Positions 25,708 to 35,022 are shown, counted from the first letter of the stretch. The stretch: DNA of 64,000 nt from Halomonas sp. M4R1S46 (GCF_025725685.1 NZ_CP107008.1:558001-622000), one strand, 5' to 3'. Notes: generated by a model not told the origin, from the letters alone. Program-made: numbers and translations.

Positions 25708-27435
25708 ATGTCGGGACTACGCGCGCCTCAGCTCGGGCCCCTCATCGGGCACACCACTCACGATCGCTGCCGGATCTGGGTCCGCGGCCGTTCCCCTCGG
25801 GACGAGGGGCCCCACCTCGGCGCGGAGATGCGCACCGTCGGCCTGCTGGGGGTGTTCAAGGGCGGCAGGCTCCAGGTCGACGAGGCCACGGGCCGGCCCC
25901 TCGCCTACTACTTCCGCCTGCATCGCGAGTTCGATCGCACCGGCACCTTCGTGCTCGGCCAGGAGGCGAGCCTCGGCGGCCGGGACGGCCCCGGGCCCTT
26001 CCCGCTGGCGCCGGACACCGACTACCGGGTGCGCGTGGCCACCCTGACCGTCGACGACCCCCTGCCGGACGCCGAGTCGCTCAGCGATGCGGACCTGGCC
26101 GAGCGCCTGCCACCGCTCGCCAGCATGGGGGAGCTGCTCGAGGAGCTCGACCCGGCGGACTGCGAGGCCCGGTTCCGCACCTTCCCCGACCCCGCCGCCG
26201 GCCCGGCGGACGAGCTGAGCTTCCTGATCGGCTCCTGTCGCTACCCGGGCCTGCTGTGGAAGGTGAAGGAGGCGGATCGCATCTTCTCCCCCATGGCGGC
26301 GCACTTCCAGCGCCCGGGCGGGCGCAAGCGGGCGCGCTTCACGCTGATGATGGGCGACCAGGTCTACGCCGATAAATTCAACCGCCACCTGCCCATCGGC
26401 CGGGCCGATACCTTCGAGGAGATGCAGTCGCGCTACCACGAGGCCTTCGGCGCCCCCAACATGCGCCGCCTGCTGCGCCAGTCGCCGGTCTACATGATCC
26501 TCGACGACCACGAGATCGAGGACAACTGGAGCCAGGACCGGCTGCGCGACGACCACCACCTCTTCAACATCGCCATCGGCGCCTACATGAGCTACCAGTG
26601 GAGCCACGGGCCGCGCAGCTTCGGCCGTCGGCTCTACTACCGCTTCGAGTGCGCCGGCTACCCCTTCTTCGTGGTCGACACCCGCACCCAGCGCTATCGC
26701 CAGCGGGCGGGGCTGCGCGACAACCACCTGCTGGGCCGCCCCAGCCTCGACGCCGATCCCGAGCACGCCAGCCAGCTCGACCGGCTGCGCGACTGGCTGA
26801 GCGAGCAGCAGCGCGAGCGCGGCAACGTGCCCAAGTTCCTGGTCACTTCCAGCGTCTTCGCCCCCGGCCCCATCGACGAGCGCCTCGACCCCCACCTGGA
26901 GGATGACCCCGGCGAGGACGCGGAGGACTGGCTCTACGAGGTCAACCGCGCGCAGCGCGAGCGCAGCGACAGCTGGCCGGCCTACCCCAGTACCCGCCGC
27001 GCGATCCTCGAGCACATCCACGACGCGGGCATCCAGAACGTGGTCTTCCTGAGCGGCGACGTGCACTGCGCCAACATCGCCCGACTGCGCTTCCAGACCG
27101 AGCAGGGCGACCTCGACCTGGTCGCCTACGACGTCACCTCCTCGGCGCTCTACTGGCCCTTCCCCTTCGCCGACGGCGACCCCAACGGCTTCGTCCACGA
27201 CTCCGCCGAGGAGGGCCAGTTCGACGGCTTCCCGTTGCCCGGGCGCGACGCGGTGGTGCACTACCGGGCCTGGGGCTTCAGCCAGGAGGACAACTTCTGC
27301 CGCCTCGAGCTCGACAAGGCCCGCCATCGGCTGCGCGTGCGGGTGATCGGTGCCGAGGGCGAGCCAGTGAGGGTGACCGATGCCGGCGGCCGACTGGTGG
27401 AAGCCAACGACCTGCCGCTGGCGCCCTGGGACTGA
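25708..27435 (+). CDS. PhoD-like metallophosphatase
   Basis: A 575-aa PhoD-type phosphatase/phosphodiesterase. The N-terminal domain (GPLIGHTTHDRCRIWVRG) resembles the fibronectin-like lobe of PhoD proteins. The catalytic domain has FLIGSCRYPG, LMMGDQVYAD (metal Asp), ILDDHEIEDNW and FLSGDVHCANIA. No signal peptide or Tat motif is seen, unlike secreted PhoD, so it is probably cytoplasmic. It lies 14 bp before the next gene and begins an apparent four-gene operon with a GMC oxidoreductase and a hydrolase. Its substrate is unknown. Confidence 0.85.
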   Translation: MSGLRAPQLGPLIGHTTHDRCRIWVRGRSPRDEGPHLGAEMRTVGLLGVFKGGRLQVDEATGRPLAYYFRLHREFDRTGTFVLGQEASLGGRDGPGPFPLAPDTDYRVRVATLTVDDPLPDAESLSDADLAERLPPLASMGELLEELDPADCEARFRTFPDPAAGPADELSFLIGSCRYPGLLWKVKEADRIFSPMAAHFQRPGGRKRARFTLMMGDQVYADKFNRHLPIGRADTFEEMQSRYHEAFGAPNMRRLLRQSPVYMILDDHEIEDNWSQDRLRDDHHLFNIAIGAYMSYQWSHGPRSFGRRLYYRFECAGYPFFVVDTRTQRYRQRAGLRDNHLLGRPSLDADPEHASQLDRLRDWLSEQQRERGNVPKFLVTSSVFAPGPIDERLDPHLEDDPGEDAEDWLYEVNRAQRERSDSWPAYPSTRRAILEHIHDAGIQNVVFLSGDVHCANIARLRFQTEQGDLDLVAYDVTSSALYWPFPFADGDPNGFVHDSAEEGQFDGFPLPGRDAVVHYRAWGFSQEDNFCRLELDKARHRLRVRVIGAEGEPVRVTDAGGRLVEANDLPLAPWD

Positions 27436-27449
27436 GGGAGGATGACACC

Positions 27450-28052
27450 ATGAGCGCGGGTATCGCTTTCGAGGAGACCATGCAGGGCGCCTTCGCCCTG
27501 GGCGAGACGGACCCGGATGCCGGGGCCGCCGCGGGGCGCCACGCCGGCACCCGGCTGGCCATGCACGCCGAGGTGGCCATCGACGACCTGGCGGCTTTCG
27601 TGGCCGACCCCGAGCATCCGGGGCGGCTCTCGGGGCGGGTGGACTTCCCGCCCCTGGGGGTCGACCTGGCCGCCCCCTCCGGCGTCTTCCGGCTGTTCTC
27701 GCAGGCCCGGGTGGACGGCACCGGCCGGCGCATGGTCTACGAGCTGGGCTTCACCGCCGACGGGGCCGCTCACTACCTGGCCGGGGAGAAGCGCCTCCAC
27801 GACGATCCCGGCCCGGACCTGTGGCGCGACACTACCACCCTCTACGCCCGGCTGCACCGGGGCGAGGACGCCGGCGGCGAGGTGGTCGGCGCCGGTGTCC
27901 TGGAGCTCGGCGTGCCCCAGCTGACGGCGCTGCTGTCGACGCTGCGGGTCACCGGCGACGGCGACGCTCGTACCCTGGCCACCTTCGGTGGCTTCTTCTT
28001 CGGCGAGCTCTGGGACCTCTATGCGCCCCTGGCGCGGGGAGGCCGACCATGA
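27450..28052 (+). CDS. GMC-oxidoreductase-associated protein of unknown function
   Basis: A 200-aa protein with no signal peptide or membrane segment. It has the pattern FEETMQGAF near the start, later M.YEL.F...G..HYL.GEK...DD.G.D.WRDTTTLY, and ends FGGFFFGELWDLYAP. From memory, this pattern occurs as one module of large fused cholesterol-oxidase-like GMC proteins, so it likely assists the flavoprotein encoded next. It overlaps that gene by 4 bp (ATGA), supporting coupled translation. No enzymatic motif is recognised. Confidence 0.7.
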   Translation: MSAGIAFEETMQGAFALGETDPDAGAAAGRHAGTRLAMHAEVAIDDLAAFVADPEHPGRLSGRVDFPPLGVDLAAPSGVFRLFSQARVDGTGRRMVYELGFTADGAAHYLAGEKRLHDDPGPDLWRDTTTLYARLHRGEDAGGEVVGAGVLELGVPQLTALLSTLRVTGDGDARTLATFGGFFFGELWDLYAPLARGGRP

Positions 28053-29623
28053 CCCCGACCCAGGATGCCATCGTCATCGGCTCGGGCTTCGGCGGCTCGG
28101 TGGCGGCCTGCCGCCTGGCCGAGGCCGGCGAGCGAGTGCTGGTGCTGGAACGTGGCCGGCGCTGGGCCTCCGAGGACCTGCCCCGTGGCCCCGGCGACGA
28201 CTGGGTCTTCGACGTGGAGGACCCGGAGCGTCGCCACGGCTGGCTGGACCTGCGGCTCTTCCCCCGGGTCGGGGTGGCCCAGGGCGCCGGGGTCGGCGGT
28301 GGCTCGCTGGTCTACGCCAACGTCTTCGTCGAGGCCGAGCGCTTCGTCTTCGATCACGGCTGGCCGGAGCAGATCGATTTCGCCGCCCTGGCGCCGCACT
28401 ACGCCACCACGGGGCGCATGCTCGAGGTCCAGACCCTGCCCGATGGCCAGCTCACCGCCCGCCAGCGGCTGATGCACGACGCCGCCCTGGCCACCGGCGC
28501 CGCCGAACACTTCCGCCGGCTGCCGCTGGCGCTGCGCTTCGACGACGCCTGGCACTACGGCCTCGACGATCCCCACGACCCGCGCCACAGCCGGGCCGTG
28601 ACCAACGCCTTCGGTCGCGCCCAGGGCACCTGCGTGCACTGCGGCGACTGCGACCTGGGCTGCCCGGTGGGCGCCCGCAACACCCTGGACCTCAACTACC
28701 TGGCCCGGGCCGAGGACCGGGGCGCCGAGATCCGCCCGCTGTGCCTGGTGCGGGCCATCGAGCCGGAAGGGCAGGGCTACCGGGTGCATTACCGGCGCCT
28801 GGACGGCGGCGGCGAGGCCAGCGAGACCGCCCGGCGGGTGGTGGTGGCCGCGGGCTCGCTGGGCTCCACCGAGCTGCTGCTGCGCTGCCGGGACCAGTAC
28901 CGTACCCTGCCGGCGCTGTCGCCCCGGCTCGGCCGCGGCTGGTGCGCCAACGGCGACTTCCTGACCCCGGCGCTCTATGCCGACCGCGAGGTGTCGCCGA
29001 CCCGGGGCCCGACCATCACCTGCGCCATCGACTACCTGGACGGCCGCGACCGCGGCGAGCGCTACTTCGTCGAGGACGGCGGCTTTCCCGACGTCATCGG
29101 CAACGCCCTGCGCGCCGTGCTCGAGCGCCAGGCCGCCGGCGAGCGGCTCTTCGAGGGCTGGCGGCTGCTGCTCGAGAGCCTGCTGCAGGGCCATGACCCC
29201 CACGCCCACCTGATGCCCTGGTTCGGCCAGGGCGTGGACGCCAGCGACGGGGTGATGCGCCTGGAGCGTGCCTGGCTCGGTCGCGACCTGGAGCTCGCCC
29301 TGGACTACGATGTGCGCCGTTCGCGACCTACCGTCCAGGCGCTGATCGACCGTCACAAGCGCCTCTCCGAGGCCACCGGCGGACGGGCGCTGGAGCCGCC
29401 GTCCTGGACGCTGTTCGACTACCTGCTCACCCCGCACCCGCTGGGCGGCTGCAACATGGGCACCAGCGCCGCGGACGGCGTGGTGGATCACAAGGGCGAG
29501 GCGTTCGGCTATCCGGGGCTGCACGTGCTGGACGGCGCCATCGTGCCCCGGGCCCTGGGGCTCAACCCCTCGCGGACCATCGCCGCCCTGGCCGAGCGGG
29601 CGATGGCCGAGATACTGGCCTAG
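28049..29623 (+). CDS. Cholesterol-oxidase-type GMC oxidoreductase
   Basis: A 524-aa FAD-dependent GMC flavoprotein. The N-terminal FAD motif is AIVIGSGFGGSVAACRLAEAGE; the C-terminal GMC end is HPLGGCNMG...VLDGAIVPRALGLNPS. Residues near 195 contain CVHCGDCDLGC, a cysteine spacing found in the cholesterol-oxidase branch and reminiscent of an iron-sulfur site. The true start is the ATG at 28049 that overlaps the previous stop. The substrate is probably a sterol-like or other hydrophobic alcohol; that is inference. The stop codon runs directly into a heptamer array. Confidence 0.88.
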   Translation: MTPTQDAIVIGSGFGGSVAACRLAEAGERVLVLERGRRWASEDLPRGPGDDWVFDVEDPERRHGWLDLRLFPRVGVAQGAGVGGGSLVYANVFVEAERFVFDHGWPEQIDFAALAPHYATTGRMLEVQTLPDGQLTARQRLMHDAALATGAAEHFRRLPLALRFDDAWHYGLDDPHDPRHSRAVTNAFGRAQGTCVHCGDCDLGCPVGARNTLDLNYLARAEDRGAEIRPLCLVRAIEPEGQGYRVHYRRLDGGGEASETARRVVVAAGSLGSTELLLRCRDQYRTLPALSPRLGRGWCANGDFLTPALYADREVSPTRGPTITCAIDYLDGRDRGERYFVEDGGFPDVIGNALRAVLERQAAGERLFEGWRLLLESLLQGHDPHAHLMPWFGQGVDASDGVMRLERAWLGRDLELALDYDVRRSRPTVQALIDRHKRLSEATGGRALEPPSWTLFDYLLTPHPLGGCNMGTSAADGVVDHKGEAFGYPGLHVLDGAIVPRALGLNPSRTIAALAERAMAEILA

Positions 29624-29671
29624 GGCGAGGGGCGAGGGGCGAGGGGCGAGGGGCGAGGGGCGAGGGGCGAG
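29623..29671. repeat. Seven perfect tandem copies of GGGCGAG
   Basis: Seven identical 7-mers (49 bp) start on the last base of the GMC gene stop codon and end 25 bp before the hydrolase gene. Period and perfection match the TTCGAGC array at 3594. Confidence 0.95.
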
Positions 29672-29696
29672 GCAGAGCGACCGGAAGGAGGGCACC

Positions 29697-30809
29697 ATGT
29701 CACGCGAGATCCCGCTCTACACCCTGGAAGGCGTCCGCGACGCCGAGACCAGCACCCACCACTTCACCACCGGGGACGGCCTGGGGCTGTCGTTGCTGCG
29801 CTTCCGCCGGGCGCCGTGCCGCGACGTGGTGGTGATCATCCACGGCCTGACCACCTCCTCGGACATGTTCATCCAGCCCGAGCACGAGAACCTGGTCAGC
29901 CACCTGCTGGACGCGGGCTTCACCGACGTCTGGACCCTGGACTTCCGCATGAGCAACCGCCATGCCTACAACCTCCAGCCCAGCGACTGGTCGATGGACG
30001 ACTGCGCCCTCTACGACCACCCGGCGGCCATCGCCAAGGTCCGCGAGGTGGCCGGCCCCGACGTGAACCTCCACGTCATCTGCCACTGCCTGGGGGCCAT
30101 GAGCTTCACCATGGCGCTGTTCGCCGGCACCGTCACCGGCATCCGCTCCTGCATCGCCAACAGCGTGGCGCTGACGCCGCACGTGCCCACCTGGTCGCGG
30201 ATCAAGGGCCACATCTTCCCCTTCATCATCGAGCGCATCCTCCAGCAGCCCTACGTGAGCCCGCGCTGGAGCGAGGACCCGCGGCTGACCGTGGGCAAGC
30301 TGCTCTCGAAGCTGGTCTCGCTCTTCCACCGCGAGTGCGACGTGCCCGCCTGCCACATGCTCTCGCTGATGTGGGGCACCGGCTGGCCGGCGCTCTACCG
30401 CCACGAGAACCTCGACGAGATCACCCACCGCCGCGGCGGCGACCTCTACGGCCCGGTGGGGCTCAACTACCACAAGCACGTGCTGAAGATGCTGGGGCGC
30501 GGCCATCGCACGGTGCGCATGAGGCCCGGTGACCCGCGCTACGCCGACCTGCCCGACGACTACCTCGCCGGCGCCGAGGCCGTGGAGACGCCCTGCCTGT
30601 TCATGACCGGCGACACCAACCGGGTCTTCACCGACAGCAACCTCCACTGCCACCGGGCCCTGGAAGCGGTGGTGCCCGGGCGTCACCAACTGGCGATCTT
30701 TCCGGGCTACGGCCACCAGGACGTCTTCATGGGCAACCGGGTCCACCAGGACATCTTCCCGCGGCTGGTGGAATTCCTTCGCGAGCAGGGGCAGGCAGCG
30801 TCGCGCTAG
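29697..30809 (+). CDS. Alpha/beta hydrolase with a predicted cysteine nucleophile
   Basis: A 370-aa alpha/beta hydrolase. The oxyanion-hole region is VVVIIHGLTTSSDMF. The nucleophile elbow reads VICHCLGAMSF, so the usual Ser of GxSxG is Cys (HxCxG). A late Asp (MTGDTNRVF) and His (GYGHQDVF) complete the triad. Similar domains are found fused behind cholesterol-oxidase-like GMC proteins, which suggests the two proteins act on the same substrate. A GGAAGGAGG site precedes the start. The stop overlaps the stop of the opposite-strand AbrB-type gene in a shared CTAG. Confidence 0.83.
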   Translation: MSREIPLYTLEGVRDAETSTHHFTTGDGLGLSLLRFRRAPCRDVVVIIHGLTTSSDMFIQPEHENLVSHLLDAGFTDVWTLDFRMSNRHAYNLQPSDWSMDDCALYDHPAAIAKVREVAGPDVNLHVICHCLGAMSFTMALFAGTVTGIRSCIANSVALTPHVPTWSRIKGHIFPFIIERILQQPYVSPRWSEDPRLTVGKLLSKLVSLFHRECDVPACHMLSLMWGTGWPALYRHENLDEITHRRGGDLYGPVGLNYHKHVLKMLGRGHRTVRMRPGDPRYADLPDDYLAGAEAVETPCLFMTGDTNRVFTDSNLHCHRALEAVVPGRHQLAIFPGYGHQDVFMGNRVHQDIFPRLVEFLREQGQAASR

Positions 30810-31873
30810 CCGGCCGGACGCTCGAGTGCCCGCAGCAGCACCGGCATCAGCAGGATCAGCACTGTGATGCGCAGCAGGTGGTGCGAGGTGACGAAGGCCG
30901 GGTCGATGCCCAGCGACAGCGCGACCAGGCTCAGCTCGGGCGCCCCACCCGGCATGTAGGCGAGCAGCGCCGCGGGCAGCGACACCCCCGTCGCGGCGTG
31001 GATGGCCCAGGCGGCGAGGATGGCGATGGCCAGCAGGCCCAGCGCCTGCAGTCCGGCCATCACCAGGGTATGGCCCACCTTGGCCAGCGAGGTCCCCGTG
31101 AAGCGCACCCCCACCGAGACGCCGATGATCACCTGGGCCAGGGCGATCAGCGTCGGCGGGATGGCGGCATGGGTCAGCCCCGTCAGGTGCAGCCCCGCCG
31201 AGACCAGCGCCGGGCCGAACAGCAAGGCGTTGGGCAGGCGCAGCCGGAGCCCCAGCCAGGCGCCCAGCACGCCGGCGCCGGCCAGCCAGGTGGTGTCCGC
31301 CGGGCCGGGCAGCCACAGCCACTGGGCCAGGTCCATGCCGGTGGGCTGCAGGCTGACATGGCCGATGCCGTCGAGCACCGGCGGGATGGCCACCAGCAGC
31401 ACCAGGATGCGCACCGCATGGGTCATGCCGACCACCCGCAGGTCGGCGTTCGAGTCCAGCGCCATGCCGGTGACCGCCGAGACGCCACCGGGTACCCCGG
31501 CATAGAGGGCGGTGTCCAGCGAGTGGCCGGCGACCCGCCGCGAGAACCACACCGAGAAGGCCATCATCACCGCCGTGGCCAGCAGCATCGCGCTCAGGCT
31601 GGCGCCCCACAGCGGCAGGTCGCCGGACATCTCCGGGGTGAAGGCCGCGCCCAGCATCACCCCGATCACCACCAGCACGCCCTTGCGGCCGCGACCCGGC
31701 GAGCGCAGCCGGGCGCCGGCGAGGCTCGCCAGGGTGGTGGCGAACATCGCGCCGAGCAGCCAGGGCAGCGGCACGTCGAGCCCGTAGGCGAGGGCGCCGC
31801 CGACCAGCCCCAGGGCCAGCGTCGGCAGGAAGCGGCCCAGGGCGGCCAGCCGGGTGGTGAGGGTATCGTTCAA
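30806..31873 (-). CDS. AbrB-family membrane protein (ammonia monooxygenase-like regulator fold)
   Basis: A 355-aa inner-membrane protein with two similar halves of about five helices each, the AbrB duplication family (TIGR03082). Landmarks are the paired PLPWLLGAMF and PNALLFGPALVSA, and YAGVPGGVSAV and LAYMPGGAPELSLVALSL. The function is uncertain; several members sit beside tricarboxylate transporters, as here. The best start is a TTG at 31873 with AGGAGG 10 nt upstream; the upstream ATG-initiated extension is low-complexity and unlikely. It is 62 bp downstream of tctA on the same strand. Confidence 0.8.
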   Translation of the reverse strand: MNDTLTTRLAALGRFLPTLALGLVGGALAYGLDVPLPWLLGAMFATTLASLAGARLRSPGRGRKGVLVVIGVMLGAAFTPEMSGDLPLWGASLSAMLLATAVMMAFSVWFSRRVAGHSLDTALYAGVPGGVSAVTGMALDSNADLRVVGMTHAVRILVLLVAIPPVLDGIGHVSLQPTGMDLAQWLWLPGPADTTWLAGAGVLGAWLGLRLRLPNALLFGPALVSAGLHLTGLTHAAIPPTLIALAQVIIGVSVGVRFTGTSLAKVGHTLVMAGLQALGLLAIAILAAWAIHAATGVSLPAALLAYMPGGAPELSLVALSLGIDPAFVTSHHLLRITVLILLMPVLLRALERPAG

Positions 31874-31935
31874 ACTGCCGTGACCTCCTGTCGGGTGGTC
31901 GGGCCGGCGCGGGGCGGCAGGCCCGGGGAAGGGGC

Positions 31936-33453
31936 TCAGTGGTGCCCGGTATTCTCGCGCGGCGCCCGGCGCGATAACAGCCTCGGCAGCAGCCAGGGCA
32001 GCACCAGCAGCGCGGCGGCGGCGAGCCACAGCCCCAGCGAGATGCCGGACTGCCAGAGGATGCCGACGTCGCCGCCGCTGATCGACAGCGCCCGGCGCAG
32101 GTTCTGCTCCATCAGCCCGCCGAGCACGTAGCCGAGGATCACCGGGGCCAGCGAGAAGCCCAGCTTGCGCAGCAGGTAGCCGAACACGCCGATGATCAGC
32201 ATCAGGTAGATGGCGGTGAGGTCGGAGTGCAGCTGGTAGACGCCGACGAAGGCCAGGATGGCGATGGCCGGCACCAGCACCCAGCGCGGGATGGTCAGCA
32301 CCCGGGCGAACACGCCGGCCAGCGGCAGGTTGAGCGCCAGCAGTACGATGTTGCCGATGTACAGCGAGGCGATCAGGCCGCCGGCCACCTCGGGACGCTC
32401 GGTGAACATCATCGGCCCCGGGGTGATGTTGTAGAGCATCAACGCCCCGAGCAGCACGGCGGTGGTGCCGGAGCCGGGGATGCCCAGCGTCAGCATGGGC
32501 ACGAAGGAACCCGCCGCCGAGGCGTTGTTGGCCGCCTCCGGGGCCGCCAGGCCTCGCATGTCGCCCTTGCCGAAGGTGCCCTCCTTGTCGGAGAGGCGCT
32601 TCTCGGTGGTGTAGGAGACCGCGCCGGCCACCGAGGCGCCGGTGCCCGGCAGCACGCCGATGATGAAGCCGAGCAGCCCCGAGCGGCCCATGGCGCCCTT
32701 GCAGTAGAGCACCTCCTTGAGGCTGACGAAGACCCGGCCCAGCGGCGGCATCTCGGTGTCGCCATCGCGGCGGTGGGCATGCTCCAGCATCAGCAGGATC
32801 TCGCTGATCGCGAACAGGCCGATGATCATCACCACGAAGTCGATGCCGTCGTAGAGTTCGGGCATGCCGAAGGTGAAGCGCATCACCCCGGTGCCGCTGT
32901 CCACGCCCACGGTGGCGATCAGCACGCCGAGCACCGCGCCGATGGCGGTCTTGACCGGGTCCTTGCCCATCATCACCGACATCGACGAGAAGGCGAAGAC
33001 CATCAGCGCGAAGAACTCGGCCGGGCCGAACATCACCGCCACCTCGGCGAGCAGCGGCGCGAACAGCGTCAGGCCGAGGATGGCGATGGTCGCGCCGACG
33101 AAGGAGCTCACCGCCGAGAGGCCCAGGGCCGGGCCGGCCAGGCCCTTCCTGGCCAGCGGGTGGCCGTCGAGGGTGGTCATCACCGCGCCGGCGTCGCCGG
33201 GCACGTTGAGCAGGATGCTCGACATGCGCCCGCCGTACTCGGCGCCGGTATAGATGCCGGCCAGCAGGATCAGCGCCGACTCCGCCGGCAGGCCCAGGGT
33301 ATAGGCCAGCGGCATCAGGATGGCGATGCCGTTGATCGGCCCGATGCCCGGCAGCGCCCCGAACAGGGTGCCGAGCAGCGCGCCGAGGAAGGCCAGTCCC
33401 AGGTTCAGCGGGCTCAGCGCGACGCCGAAGCCCTCGATCAGGAAATCAAACAT
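31936..33453 (-). CDS. tctA: Tripartite tricarboxylate transporter, large membrane subunit TctA
   Basis: A 505-aa TctA with about 10-12 membrane helices. It opens FDFLIEGFGVALSPLNLGLAFLGALLGTLFGALPGIGP and contains GGRMSSILLNVPGDAGAVMTTLDGHP, FIIGVLPGTGASVAG and TLGIPGSGTTAVLLGAL, the last two being the family's repeated glycine-rich loops. With TctB and TctC it imports citrate-like carboxylates using an ion gradient. It is third in the tctCBA operon. Confidence 0.96.
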   Translation of the reverse strand: MFDFLIEGFGVALSPLNLGLAFLGALLGTLFGALPGIGPINGIAILMPLAYTLGLPAESALILLAGIYTGAEYGGRMSSILLNVPGDAGAVMTTLDGHPLARKGLAGPALGLSAVSSFVGATIAILGLTLFAPLLAEVAVMFGPAEFFALMVFAFSSMSVMMGKDPVKTAIGAVLGVLIATVGVDSGTGVMRFTFGMPELYDGIDFVVMIIGLFAISEILLMLEHAHRRDGDTEMPPLGRVFVSLKEVLYCKGAMGRSGLLGFIIGVLPGTGASVAGAVSYTTEKRLSDKEGTFGKGDMRGLAAPEAANNASAAGSFVPMLTLGIPGSGTTAVLLGALMLYNITPGPMMFTERPEVAGGLIASLYIGNIVLLALNLPLAGVFARVLTIPRWVLVPAIAILAFVGVYQLHSDLTAIYLMLIIGVFGYLLRKLGFSLAPVILGYVLGGLMEQNLRRALSISGGDVGILWQSGISLGLWLAAAALLVLPWLLPRLLSRRAPRENTGHH

Positions 33454-33465
33454 GGTGGCGGTCCT

Positions 33466-33927
33466 CTAGAGGATGGCGGCGAGCCAGTACCCGGTGGGCA
33501 GGCCGATGCCGAGCCCTTCGGTGAACAGGACGTAGCTGCCGGCCGACAGCAGCACCCCGCTGAGCAGCGCCTTGCCCCAGCCGGCGCCGAACAGCCGTGC
33601 CAGGGCCGCCACCACCAGCAGCGAGGTGGGAATGAAGCCCAGGCGGGTGAACAGCATGGCGTAGGCCAGCAACAGCCCCAGCACCACCAGCAGCCGCAGG
33701 GCCAGGGCGCGGTGGGGCCAATGGCCGTCGGCGCCGGGCTTGAGCACCAGCACCAGCGACAGGCCGGCGAGCAGGATCGAAAGGCCCAGCGGAAACGCCC
33801 GGGGGCCCACGGGCTCGTAGCTGAAGGGAACGTCGAGGTGGATGGCCTGGACGGCGACGAACGCCGCCAGGCCGATCAGCACGATCCCCAACAGCCGGTC
33901 GGCGACCGGCTTGGCGAGATCGCTCAT
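33466..33927 (-). CDS. tctB: Tripartite tricarboxylate transporter, small membrane subunit TctB
   Basis: A 153-aa protein with four predicted helices (RLLGIVLIGLAAFVAVQAI; FPLGLSILLAGLSLVLVL; ALRLLVVLGLLLAYAMLF; a C-terminal pair). Size and position between tctC and tctA identify it as TctB. Its start overlaps the tctC stop (ATGA), indicating coupled translation. Confidence 0.92.
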   Translation of the reverse strand: MSDLAKPVADRLLGIVLIGLAAFVAVQAIHLDVPFSYEPVGPRAFPLGLSILLAGLSLVLVLKPGADGHWPHRALALRLLVVLGLLLAYAMLFTRLGFIPTSLLVVAALARLFGAGWGKALLSGVLLSAGSYVLFTEGLGIGLPTGYWLAAIL

Positions 33928-34904
33928 TTCAGGCCCACCTCCTCGGCCAGGGAGCGGAAGTCGGCGACCTGGGCCTTCACGTAGCCGTCGAAGTCGTCAC
34001 CGAAGCGCGACATGGCGAACAGGCCGCGGGCCTCGCGCAGCTCGGCGAACTCGGGGTCCTCGGCCAGGGCCTGCATGCGCTCCACCCAGGCGTCGTAGGC
34101 CGCGTCGCTGACCTCGGGGCCCATGTAGTAGCCGCGCCAGATCGGCCACTGGACGTCATAGCCCTGCTCGGCGGCGGTGGGGATCTCGGCATAGGGCCCG
34201 CCCATGCGCTGCTCGGAGAGGGCGGCCAGCACGCGGATCTTGCCGCTCTCCAGCTGGGACTTGAGCTCGGAGAGGTCGCCGGTGAACACCTGGATATGGT
34301 CGCCGAGCAGCGCGGCCAGCGCCTCGCCGCCGCCCTCGAAGGCCACGTAGCGCAGCTGGCGCGGGTCGATGTCGCCGGCCTTGGCGGTCAGCGCGGCCTT
34401 CATCCAGTCCTGGCTGCCCACCGTGCCGCCGGCGCCGAAGGCGATCTCGCCGGGAGCGTCCTGGAGGTCGGCCATCAGCTCATCCAGCGACTGCCAGGGG
34501 GCGTCGGCGCTGACCACGATGGCGCCGTAGTCGACGCCCAGGGCGCCCAGCCAGCGCACCTCGTCGGCGTCGTACTGGCCGAACTTGCCGAGCGCCAGGT
34601 TGACCGCCGCGCCGGTGCTGGCGGCGACGATCAGGTTCTCGTCGTCGCTGCGCACGCCGTTGACGTGGTTGTAGGCCACGGCGCCGATGCCGCCGGGCAT
34701 GTAGGTCACCATCATCGGCGCGTCGATCCGCCCGGTCTCCTGCAGGCCGTTGGCCGCCAGGCGGCAGGTCAGGTCGTAGCCGCCGCCGGGCTTGGCGGGG
34801 GCGATGCACTCGGTGTCGCCGGCGGCCTGGGCCTGGCCGGCGAACAGGGCGCCGCCGAGCAGGGCGATGCCGGAGGCGTGGCGGATGGCCGTGTTGATCT
34901 TCAT
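33924..34904 (-). CDS. tctC: Tripartite tricarboxylate transporter substrate-binding protein TctC
   Basis: A periplasmic binding protein of 326 aa. The signal peptide ends GQAQA-AG. The mature part starts ECIAPAKPGGGYDLTCRLAANGL, with later GGIGAVAYNHV, IAFGAGGTVGSQDWMKAALTAKAG, LRYVAFEGGGEALAALLGDH and RVLAALSEQRMGGPYAEIPTAAEQG, all Bug/TctC hallmarks. The ATG at 34904 has CAGGAG upstream; an in-frame extension to 34991 is rejected. The two conserved cysteines (EC...TC) may form a disulfide. It is first in the operon and divergent from the two-component genes. Confidence 0.95.
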   Translation of the reverse strand: MKINTAIRHASGIALLGGALFAGQAQAAGDTECIAPAKPGGGYDLTCRLAANGLQETGRIDAPMMVTYMPGGIGAVAYNHVNGVRSDDENLIVAASTGAAVNLALGKFGQYDADEVRWLGALGVDYGAIVVSADAPWQSLDELMADLQDAPGEIAFGAGGTVGSQDWMKAALTAKAGDIDPRQLRYVAFEGGGEALAALLGDHIQVFTGDLSELKSQLESGKIRVLAALSEQRMGGPYAEIPTAAEQGYDVQWPIWRGYYMGPEVSDAAYDAWVERMQALAEDPEFAELREARGLFAMSRFGDDFDGYVKAQVADFRSLAEEVGLK

Positions 34905-35001
34905 GACGAACTCCTGTTCTCTTGTTCTACGGGGCGGGCAAGGGCCTCGCCCGCCATCTCGTGATGGCCAGGGCGATGCTAGGGCCGCCACCTTTCATCA
35001 A

Positions 35002-35022
35002 CCTGTCACCTTCCCTGTCACC
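35002..35022. promoter_or_regulatory. Direct repeat CCTGTCACC upstream of tctD
   Basis: Two perfect 9-mers CCTGTCACC begin 12 bp apart in the gap between tctC and tctD, ending 18 bp before the tctD start. Tandem repeats with near-helical period are typical operators of OmpR-type regulators, so this may be a TctD site. Confidence 0.45.
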
